DNA of 11,750 nucleotides from Deltaproteobacteria bacterium (GTDB lineage: Bacteria > Desulfobacterota > DSM-4660 > Desulfatiglandales > HGW-15). Of the stretch, positions 6,448 to 11,750 are shown piece after piece. Position numbers and translations under genes: made by a program. The stretch is taken from NCBI GenBank assembly GCA_019308525.1, contig JAFDIC010000189.1, forward strand, positions 1 to 11,750. Reading direction: 5' to 3'. The notes under the pieces are model-generated. The model was not told the origin of the DNA. It searched no databases and worked only from the letters and a program-made list of their open reading frames with translations. The stretch's first letter is position 1. Each line of letters starts with the position of its first letter.

Positions 6448-8082
6448 CTAGTCCTCCTTTAGATCTGGTATCTCGTGGGTTGAAAGACCCATCTCCTCCC
6501 CTTTTTTTTGAATGACAACCAGTTTCTCCCACTCGGGATCCAGCTCCGGATAATCAATCCTGTAATGAGGCCAGAGCCCGTTTTTTCTGAGCCTCGTCTC
6601 AGTCCGCATCAGGGAGGCCCGAATATGCATCTCTATCATGTCGAAGATATTTCTCACCTCGAGGCACCTCATCAACTCGTGGGGATTCCTGGCCACAAGT
6701 CTTGAAAGGTACTGTTCCCTGAGTTCCAGGAGCTTCTCAAGGCCGTGTCTCATCATCCATTCTTCCTTGAAGTACCCCACGTAATCGGTTGATATGCTGC
6801 GAACGGCCTCCTCCAAGGAAATGGGGTCGATACCTTTCTTTCGTCCAGCATACCCTTGTACATGTTTTTCAATCTCTGAAATCTGACCTTCATCAGGGCG
6901 GAGATCACCAGAGTGCGCAACGTATGAGGCAGCACTTTCACCCGCTATGTGTCCTGATACCGCCGCTTGCGCCAGGCCAAGAAGATATACACAGGAAGAC
7001 CCGGCAGCGTATAGACCCTCCAGTGATGTCGTGAAGGTCTCATCGATCAACAGCCCTCCGGTGATCGCTGCGGGGACGAGCTGAACCGGGATAAGGTCTT
7101 TTCGCAGGTCCAGACCCTTTTGCTTGAACCACTCTTTTGTAATGGGATACTCATGCTCCATCTCCCTTTCATAGGCAGCCAGGACTTCTTCAGGAAGATG
7201 CCGGAAATCCCAGTACAGGGGACCCCTGCCCTCTGCTATCTCCTTGACCATCAAAAAAGCTCGCTGGACACTGTCCTTTTCATCCTGTAGAACCTTCTCA
7301 CCCTTTCGATTCACCAAAATACCCATCTTCTCAAATGGCTTGATGCCAGCGATGCCCCCTCCTGCCCTGACGCTGACATAATCCATATAGATGTACTCCA
7401 TGTTAGCGAGCTTGGCCCCGGACCTGTAACCTATGGCCTGAGCGTCCCCGGTATTCGTGATAGGTTCATAGGTCAAGAAGAGGCCGTCAGGCTCCAGGTA
7501 TTGCCGACCGGAATCACCCGTGCAAACGATCGTGGCATTTGCCAAAAAGGCCGTTAGATGGCCGTCTCGAACATTGAGGCCCACTGCACCTGCGGCCCTC
7601 CCCTCATGGACCAATAGGTCCACGGCCATGGTGCGTTCTACTATTGTTGTGTTCGTCTTTCGAACCGCCTCTGCAAGCTTTACCTTGGTATCTCTGCCTC
7701 GATAGGAAACAAAGCTGTAACGCCGCTCCGGGATCTCCCAGACTCTATAGCTTCCGTCATCCTCCCTTACAGGCACGCCGAATCTTTCCAGGTCTTGGAT
7801 GCGGGCATAGGCCCCCTTATCCACGGCGAGAACCACATTGGGGTCCAGCAGGTCTTTTTTGCTCAGGGCGGCCTTTTTCTTGGCATAATCCAGTGTGAGC
7901 ATCCCTTTAGGCCATATACCCATGTTGATGTGGTCCATACCGGGCCCGACTGCCCCGCCCCTGCGAAGGGATGCCTTTTCCATAATCAACACATCCCTCC
8001 CCAGTTCACTGGCTCGAAGGGCCGCAAAACAACCCGCTATTCCACCTCCAATAACCAATACGTCTGTTTTGACCAGATCCAT
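6448..8082 (-). CDS. FAD-dependent oxidoreductase, AprA-like (flavoprotein 2)
   Basis: A 544-residue cytoplasmic flavoprotein related to the alpha subunit of adenylylsulfate reductase and the fumarate reductase/succinate dehydrogenase group. It shows G12-G-G14-I-A-G17 with an acidic residue after beta-2 (LIMEKAS). 'NTGDAQAIGYRSGAKLANMEYI' and 'EGRGPLYWDFRHLP' resemble AprA segments. A C-terminal FAD segment (GGLLIDETFTTSLEGLYAAGS) and an SDH-type C-terminal domain ending (RTETR...HYRIDYPELD) follow. The fumarate reductase HPTG motif is absent and the AprA substrate site cannot be confirmed, so the reaction is unknown. It is clearly different in sequence from flavoprotein 1, so the two are not recent duplicates. 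ATG at 8082 has GAGGGG nine bases upstream; the open frame continues to 8196 but adds no family sequence. It is the first structural gene after the GntR regulator and has an A8 run near its 3' end. Confidence 0.9.
   Translation of the reverse strand: MDLVKTDVLVIGGGIAGCFAALRASELGRDVLIMEKASLRRGGAVGPGMDHINMGIWPKGMLTLDYAKKKAALSKKDLLDPNVVLAVDKGAYARIQDLERFGVPVREDDGSYRVWEIPERRYSFVSYRGRDTKVKLAEAVRKTNTTIVERTMAVDLLVHEGRAAGAVGLNVRDGHLTAFLANATIVCTGDSGRQYLEPDGLFLTYEPITNTGDAQAIGYRSGAKLANMEYIYMDYVSVRAGGGIAGIKPFEKMGILVNRKGEKVLQDEKDSVQRAFLMVKEIAEGRGPLYWDFRHLPEEVLAAYEREMEHEYPITKEWFKQKGLDLRKDLIPVQLVPAAITGGLLIDETFTTSLEGLYAAGSSCVYLLGLAQAAVSGHIAGESAASYVAHSGDLRPDEGQISEIEKHVQGYAGRKKGIDPISLEEAVRSISTDYVGYFKEEWMMRHGLEKLLELREQYLSRLVARNPHELMRCLEVRNIFDMIEMHIRASLMRTETRLRKNGLWPHYRIDYPELDPEWEKLVVIQKKGEEMGLSTHEIPDLKED
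6476..6509 (-). other. Possible -1 slippery site with downstream hairpin at the flavoprotein 2 / ferredoxin 2 junction
   Basis: The coding strand reads CAA AAA AAA GGG at 6502-6509, an A_AAA_AAA heptamer in the flavoprotein frame. A TGGGT/ACCCA stem with a 6-base loop lies 10 bases downstream (6476-6491). A -1 shift enters the ferredoxin 2 frame, which is open all the way to its stop. Whether any shift occurs is not known. Confidence 0.3.
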
Positions 8083-8135
8083 GTGCAGTATCCCCTCTTC
8101 TTCCAGGTTAATGCCCGCCCTGTCCCGTCTTTTCT

Positions 8136-8180
8136 CCTGCCATTTCAGGCAAAAGGCCTTTGGCTCTGCCTCCCGGCAGG
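8136..8180 (-). promoter_or_regulatory. Intercistronic inverted repeat between gntR-type gene and flavoprotein 2
   Basis: Outer arms CCTGCC (8136-8141) and GGCAGG (8175-8180) enclose AGGCA (8147-8151) and TGCCT (8167-8171), with an AAAGGCCTTT palindrome in the loop. A competing small hairpin, CTGCC/GGCAG with a TCCC loop (8166-8179), is also possible. No T-run follows on the coding strand. It may limit read-through or stabilise the processed messages; this is inferred from structure alone. Confidence 0.35.
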
Positions 8181-8202
8181 TCAACAGGCCGGGCACATAA
8201 GG

Positions 8203-8859
8203 TCAAATGTGATTGCCCCTTTCCAATATATCCAAAATGTATTTCTCTTGTTTTTCCACATGGTCGCGGGATATCGCCTCGATTCGATCCCCGTCCTTAT
8301 CCCGAGCGGCCTGGATTATCTTTCTGTGATCACCTGCCAGGTCCCTGAAGCGTTCCGGATATTGCCTGGTAATTGACCGGAATCTCTGGAGCTGTCCCCG
8401 CACGAAGCTGATCATATCAATAAGCTTCCTGTTTTTCGACGCATTCCACAGGATCGAGTGGAATTGAATATTCGCCTTTTCGTATTCTCTTGATCTTTTT
8501 TCGACGGAATATTTTTCTATCAACCCGCCATAATTCTCCATCTTCTTTAGGTCTTTCTCAGTAAGATTCGCCAGGGCCTCCCGTGCTGCCAGCCCCTCCA
8601 GGAAGGCCTCTATCCGGTAAAGGGTCTGAACGTCTTTTTTATGCATTCTGCTCACCCGGGCCATACGGTTCGGTATGATTTCCACAAACCCCATACTTCC
8701 CAGGTGTCGCAATGCCTCCCTTACTGGGGTCTTACTCACAGAGTATTTCTTGGCCAATTCTGTCTCTTTCAGGCGATCGTCCGGCTTGTAGATACCGTTT
8801 AGAATATTCTCCTTAATATCCTCGGCAATGGCCTGCCAGATCTGTTTCGGCGGATTCAT
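8203..8859 (-). CDS. GntR-family transcriptional regulator, FCD (FadR-type) subfamily
   Basis: A 218-residue regulator. Residues about 8-70 form the winged helix-turn-helix, with the diagnostic ETELAKKYSVSKTPVREALRH stretch. Residues about 76-212 are an all-helical FCD effector domain with the expected metal-site histidines at 134 (FHSIL), 178 (GDHRKI) and 200 (RDHVEK). FCD regulators typically bind small organic acids and act as repressors. The ATG at 8859 is chosen because the next upstream ATG (8928) would begin inside the -35 box of the promoter, and the extra residues have no family resemblance. The ribosome-binding site is weak (GAG at 7 bases). It lies 120 bases upstream of flavoprotein 2 on the same strand and probably controls the transport/redox operon as well as itself. 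Confidence 0.93.
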   Translation of the reverse strand: MNPPKQIWQAIAEDIKENILNGIYKPDDRLKETELAKKYSVSKTPVREALRHLGSMGFVEIIPNRMARVSRMHKKDVQTLYRIEAFLEGLAAREALANLTEKDLKKMENYGGLIEKYSVEKRSREYEKANIQFHSILWNASKNRKLIDMISFVRGQLQRFRSITRQYPERFRDLAGDHRKIIQAARDKDGDRIEAISRDHVEKQEKYILDILERGNHI

Positions 8860-8886
8860 TGAGCGTCTCGGCAATGGATTTTGCCT

Positions 8887-8918
8887 AAAAGTGTATACTG
8901 TATATGATATACACTTTT
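8887..8918. promoter_or_regulatory. 32-bp perfect inverted repeat, probable GntR-FCD operator
   Basis: Arms AAAAGTGTATA (8887-8897) and TATACACTTTT (8908-8918) are exact reverse complements, separated by a 10-base AT-rich spacer. The repeat overlaps the -10 element of the regulator's own promoter. Position and symmetry suggest the binding site of the adjacent regulator, with occupancy blocking transcription. GntR-FCD sites are typically palindromes of this kind; binding itself is inferred. Confidence 0.7.
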
Positions 8919-8928
8919 TCCTTGTCAA
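8899..8928 (-). promoter_or_regulatory. Sigma70-type promoter for the GntR regulator and probably the operon
   Basis: On the minus strand a perfect TTGACA (8928-8923) is followed 18 bases later by TATACA (8904-8899); ATATAC at a 17-base spacing is the alternative register. Transcription would begin near 8891, about 30 bases before the ATG at 8859. No other convincing promoter was seen upstream of flavoprotein 2, so this may drive the whole left block. Confidence 0.65.
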
Positions 8929-8936
8929 GGAAAATT

Positions 8937-8982
8937 CTTGTCCCCTTTCAAATCTATCTCATTGCGCATGTGAGGGGGCAAG
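8937..8982 (-). terminator. Weak terminator-like hairpin after the metal-binding protein gene
   Basis: On the minus strand CTTGCCCCCT (8982-8973) pairs with AGGGGACAAG (8946-8937) with one mismatch. The loop is about 26 bases and contains a small CTCA/TGAG stem. AATTTT follows immediately. The long loop and short T-run make it weaker than a standard intrinsic terminator, but it is in the right place to separate the metal block from the regulator's promoter. Confidence 0.35.
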
Positions 8983-9036
8983 AAAGAGGATTTGGATAGC
9001 ACTATCGCGGCATCTTTGTTTCAAGGGCAAGAGGCA

Positions 9037-10008
9037 CTACCTAAGGGCGGGCCTGATTTCGAGGGCCAGATCCTTGAGGTTCCCGGCCCACTCAATGGCC
9101 AGGGGGTCTGCAAATGACACCTCTGCTCCCACAGCCCTTGCGATCGTGTGGAGGCTTCTCGTGGAAAACTGCGGCTGTGCAAAGATCTTCTTGATGCCAA
9201 GCCTTTTTGCATACTGGATTATGGCTTGAAGTTGGGCGGGCTTGGGCTCCTTGCCCTCTATTTCCACTGGAATTTGCCTGAGCCCATAAGCATCGGCAAA
9301 GTATCCCCAGGCAGGATGGAAGACCATGAATCGATTCTTCTCGCCTATTCCTGAAAAAATATCCCTGAGTTCCCTGTCCAGTGTAATAATGTCCATCTGA
9401 AACTTCTTGAAGTTCTCTTCATATTCATCCCGGTGTTCCCGATCAAGATAGCACAAGGCCATGAGCATGTTTCTTGCGATGATCATGGCGAAGGGAGGGG
9501 AAAGCCAGACGTGCGGATCCATGAACATTTCCCTCTCCGACTTCTTCAATCCGCTTCTTCTCATCCAGGGGGGCCCCTGGTCCGAAAACACGTCCTCGTA
9601 TGTATCCATGGCATGCTTTTCAATGCCCCGCTCGGTGCTTACTATTTGAATCTTGGGGTTGATCCTGGTGAATTTCTCAAGCCACACCCTTTCGAAGGGG
9701 ACGCCAATGGCAAAATATGTCTTGCTCCTTGATATGGCCACCAGTTGACTTGGCCTGGGCTCGTATGTGGCCGGGTTTTCCCCTGGAAGAACCATCACCG
9801 TGGCCCTGACCCGCTCCCCACCTATCTTTTCCACGAAATACTTCTGGGGCAGTATGCTCACGGCAACAGAAACCGTTGTTTGTGCGTCGGCCTGCCGCTC
9901 CGGAGAGAAAAAACCAAGGAGAAGTAAGAGGCCAATCCCAATGTTAGTAATCTTTGCAACCAATATCCAGCACATCCATCTTCGTTTATGCAGTCTTGCT
10001 GGCCACAT
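9037..10008 (-). CDS. ZnuA/PsaA-like metal ABC transporter substrate-binding protein, orphan
   Basis: A 323-residue periplasmic cluster A-I binding protein for Zn or Mn. A hydrophobic segment at about 18-33 followed by ADAQ (about 40-43) looks like a signal peptide with an unusually long n-region. Candidate metal ligands are H166 (DPHVWLSP), H231 (FHPAWGYFA) and D301 (FADPL). The segment that normally reads DPHxYEP and supplies the first ligand His is NPATYEP here, with Ala at residue 80. The His-rich loop of ZnuA is also missing. ATG at 10008 has AAAGGGGG six bases upstream, which beats the ATG at 10026. It starts 22 bases after the ZIP transporter gene. No znuB or znuC follows; the next gene is the GntR regulator under its own promoter. 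Zn, Mn or another metal cannot be decided. Confidence 0.88.
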   Translation of the reverse strand: MWPARLHKRRWMCWILVAKITNIGIGLLLLLGFFSPERQADAQTTVSVAVSILPQKYFVEKIGGERVRATVMVLPGENPATYEPRPSQLVAISRSKTYFAIGVPFERVWLEKFTRINPKIQIVSTERGIEKHAMDTYEDVFSDQGPPWMRRSGLKKSEREMFMDPHVWLSPPFAMIIARNMLMALCYLDREHRDEYEENFKKFQMDIITLDRELRDIFSGIGEKNRFMVFHPAWGYFADAYGLRQIPVEIEGKEPKPAQLQAIIQYAKRLGIKKIFAQPQFSTRSLHTIARAVGAEVSFADPLAIEWAGNLKDLALEIRPALR

Positions 10009-10030
10009 TGTCGCCCCCTTTACCATGGAC

Positions 10031-10834
10031 TTACAGAAACAGGAGCAGGCTCAAGGCCATGACCCCCATGCCGCAGATCAGGCCATAGATGGCCACGTGT
10101 CCTTTGCCGTATTCCTTTGCAGTGGGTAGCAATTCATCGAGAGAAATAAACACCATGATCCCGGCAACGGAGGCGAAAAGGATGCCAAACAGGGTATCGG
10201 AAAAGAATGATGCCAGTACGGTGTAACCTATAACAGCCCCCACTGGCTCTGAGGCACCCGAGAGGAAGGAGAGCCAAAAAGCCTTCTTTCTGCTCCCCGT
10301 TGCAAAATAGATAGGGACTGAAACGGAGATCCCTTCAGGGATATTATGCACTGCAATGGCGGTCGTTATAGCTATCCCTAGCGCAGGGTCGGCCAGCGCG
10401 CTGAAAAATGTCGCCAGACCCTCGGGGAAATTATGTATCCCTATTGCCAGGGCGGTTAATGTCCCCATTCTCATAAGGCGTGCCTCCCTGGAGACCCCCT
10501 CTTCCATCTCTTCGATGGAGCGAGCCTCATGGGGATTTTCGTAGGACGGAATGATCCGATCAATCAGGGCAATAAGAACGAGACCGCCGAAAAAGGCCCC
10601 GGTGGTTATCCATGTCCCGGTCACTCGCCCGTGGGCTTGTTCCAGGGAGGCCCTGGCTTTCATGAAAATCTCTACCATGGAGACATATATCATGACTCCT
10701 GCGGAAAACCCCATTGCCGCAGAAAGGAAGGTCTTGTTGGTGCGTGTTGAGAAGAAAGCAATGGCACTCCCTATCCCCGTGGACAGTCCCGCCAGGAGGG
10801 TCATCAAAAAGGCCAGCAATACCCTTTCATTCAT
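10031..10834 (-). CDS. zupT: ZIP-family divalent metal transporter, ZupT-like
   Basis: A 267-residue inner-membrane ZIP transporter close in length to ZupT (about 257), which imports Zn, Fe, Mn and other divalent cations. The two signature metal sites are present: HNFPEG at about 134-139 and HNIPEG at about 163-168. About eight membrane segments are visible, with a charged loop ([15 protein letters not shown]) before the fourth. ATG at 10834 has GGTGGG six bases upstream. ATG at 10840 overlaps the stop of the MntP gene as ATGA and is an alternative that adds two residues. Coupling to the MntP-type gene is likely either way. Its neighbours are a manganese exporter and a metal-binding protein, so the block is concerned with divalent-metal balance. 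Confidence 0.92.
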   Translation of the reverse strand: MNERVLLAFLMTLLAGLSTGIGSAIAFFSTRTNKTFLSAAMGFSAGVMIYVSMVEIFMKARASLEQAHGRVTGTWITTGAFFGGLVLIALIDRIIPSYENPHEARSIEEMEEGVSREARLMRMGTLTALAIGIHNFPEGLATFFSALADPALGIAITTAIAVHNIPEGISVSVPIYFATGSRKKAFWLSFLSGASEPVGAVIGYTVLASFFSDTLFGILFASVAGIMVFISLDELLPTAKEYGKGHVAIYGLICGMGVMALSLLLFL

Positions 10835-10836
10835 GA

Positions 10837-11400
10837 TCATCCCACCAGATGTCGGATCAATATTCTGCTGCCAATTATGAGGAGGATAACTCCTCCAACG
10901 CCCTCCGCCCATTGCCCCAGATGCCGACCCGCCTTTCTACCGAGCCTTGTCCCCGTGTAAGTCAAGACCATGGCCACCAGGCCTATGACGCCGGCAGGCA
11001 ACCATATGTCCGCGCCGATCAAGCCAAAGGATATCCCCACTGCAAGGGCGTCCAAACTCGTCGCCAAAGACAGCCCGACCAGGCTCCAGCCCCTGGTGGG
11101 GTCGTAACTGCGCTGCCGGCCTTCCGGATGCCGGGAGTGCCCGATCATGCGGAGCCCAAGAAGACTCAACAGCCCAAAGGCGAGCCATTTGTGGATACCT
11201 CCCATCAGTGCAGCCAATCCCGCACCACCAAGCCATCCAATAACGGTCATCATGGCCTGGAAAAGACCGAAATGCCATGATAGGCGAAATACGTGACGCG
11301 AGGTCAGGCTATCAGACAGCCCAGCCGCAATAGCCGTTGCAACGGCGAAGGCATCCATTGCAAGGGCCCAGGCGGTGCCCAATATTGTCCAAGAATCCAT
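10837..11400 (-). CDS. mntP: MntP-type manganese efflux pump
   Basis: A 187-residue membrane protein of the DUF204/MntP family (usual length about 188), which exports Mn2+ from the cytoplasm. The two family repeats are visible: '[11 protein letters not shown]' in the first membrane segment and '[15 protein letters not shown]' in the fourth, each with its conserved Asp. About six membrane segments are present. The start at 11400 is 11 bases after the PilZ gene; the nearest GGAG is 17 bases upstream, so initiation may rely on coupling. No MntP riboswitch is visible in the short gap, which makes Mn control, if any, a matter for the promoter outside the window. Its stop overlaps the possible ZupT start. 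Confidence 0.92.
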   Translation of the reverse strand: MDSWTILGTAWALAMDAFAVATAIAAGLSDSLTSRHVFRLSWHFGLFQAMMTVIGWLGGAGLAALMGGIHKWLAFGLLSLLGLRMIGHSRHPEGRQRSYDPTRGWSLVGLSLATSLDALAVGISFGLIGADIWLPAGVIGLVAMVLTYTGTRLGRKAGRHLGQWAEGVGGVILLIIGSRILIRHLVG

Positions 11401-11411
11401 TCCAGGTGTAT

Positions 11412-11750
11412 CTATTTCTCCTGCCCCTTTTCCCCTTCCTTTAAGCGGGATATAGCATCACTGATTTCTTTCCGCTCCTTTTCACCGACCCTTAGAAACC
11501 TCACGCCCATGCCCCTCAAGACAACCTCGGCTTCAGGGACATTGGCGTTGGACCATACGACTTCTGCCTCCAGTTCAACACCTTTTCCATCGGGGAGCTG
11601 GATGGTCATGCGAAGGGTATCCTTGGGGGACAGAGGATATTCGCAGGCAACAAACGCCCCCCCGCGAGTCACATTTCTTAGCCGGGCTCTCATTGGACCG
11701 CCTGAGGTGTAAAGGATTGCCTCCCATGAGACAGCGGCCCGTGGTTCTTC
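11412..11750 (-). CDS. PilZ-domain protein, N-terminus beyond window edge
   Basis: The last 112 residues of a PilZ-domain protein; the frame is open to the right edge, so the start is outside. The visible part opens with EEPRAAVSWEAIL and continues to 'RLRNVTRGGAFVA', which matches the second c-di-GMP-binding motif of PilZ ([D/N]-x-[S/T]-x-x-G). The first arginine-rich motif (RxxxR) would straddle or lie just beyond the edge, so c-di-GMP binding cannot be confirmed. Later strands (ELEAEVVW, GMGVRFLRV) and a charged C-terminal helix fit the family. The internal ATG at 11693 falls inside the domain and is not the start. It precedes the MntP gene by 11 bases and is probably co-transcribed with the metal genes. 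Confidence 0.85.
   Translation of the reverse strand, partial: EEPRAAVSWEAILYTSGGPMRARLRNVTRGGAFVACEYPLSPKDTLRMTIQLPDGKGVELEAEVVWSNANVPEAEVVLRGMGVRFLRVGEKERKEISDAISRLKEGEKGQEK

Noticed and set aside
322..8082. Calling the two redox pairs aprA/aprB of dissimilatory sulfate reduction
   Set aside because: The flavoproteins are shorter than AprA (about 540-580 versus about 650 residues), ferredoxin 2 lacks the AprB tail, and the context is a transporter rather than sat or qmo genes.
8926..8928. ATG at 8928 as the start of the GntR regulator
   Set aside because: It falls within the TTGACA -35 box, and the extra residues would be translated from the promoter and operator.
1..11750. Mobile elements, CRISPR arrays, tRNA or rRNA genes
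   Set aside because: No transposase, repeat array, terminal inverted repeats or RNA-gene signatures were seen on either strand.

Overview
The window looks like chromosomal DNA of a Gram-negative anaerobe, most likely a sulfate-reducing or syntrophic deltaproteobacterium (Desulfobacterota). That placement is an inference. It rests on flavoprotein/ferredoxin pairs resembling adenylylsulfate reductase, on soluble periplasmic binding proteins with Sec signal peptides and no lipobox, on moderate GC content, and on Shine-Dalgarno-led tightly packed operons. All genes are on the minus strand, so the order of transcription runs from the right edge to the left edge.

Right block (about 9037-11750): the 3' part of a PilZ-domain gene, an MntP-type manganese exporter, a ZIP-family (ZupT-type) metal transporter and a ZnuA-like metal-binding protein. 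They are separated by 11, about 2 and 22 bases and are probably one transcript. No ZnuB permease or ZnuC ATPase follows the binding protein, which also has Ala at the position of the usual first metal-ligand His. A weak terminator-like hairpin closes the block at 8937-8982.

Middle (8203-8928): a GntR-family (FCD) regulator with a recognisable sigma70-type promoter. A 32-bp perfect inverted repeat overlaps the -10 region, the expected arrangement for autoregulation and control of the downstream genes.

Left block (1-8082): an apparent eight-gene operon. Order: flavoprotein 2, ferredoxin 2, two PotB/PotC-like permeases, a PotA-like ATPase, a PotD-like periplasmic binding protein, flavoprotein 1, ferredoxin 1 (cut by the window edge). 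The likely logic is that the ABC importer brings in an unknown small molecule and two separate cytoplasmic FAD/[4Fe-4S] modules carry out redox steps on it or its products, under a GntR-FCD repressor that senses a small carboxylate-like ligand. The substrate cannot be read from the sequence.

The most unusual details are these. The ATPase gene has no in-frame ATG, GTG or TTG upstream of its Walker A motif, and where an ATGA stop/start overlap would be expected it has ATAA. An A8 tract near the end of flavoprotein 2 would, after a -1 shift, fuse it in frame to ferredoxin 2. An orphan metal-binding protein sits beside a ZIP transporter. There are no tRNA, rRNA, CRISPR or insertion-sequence signals, and no gene-free stretch above about 150 bases.
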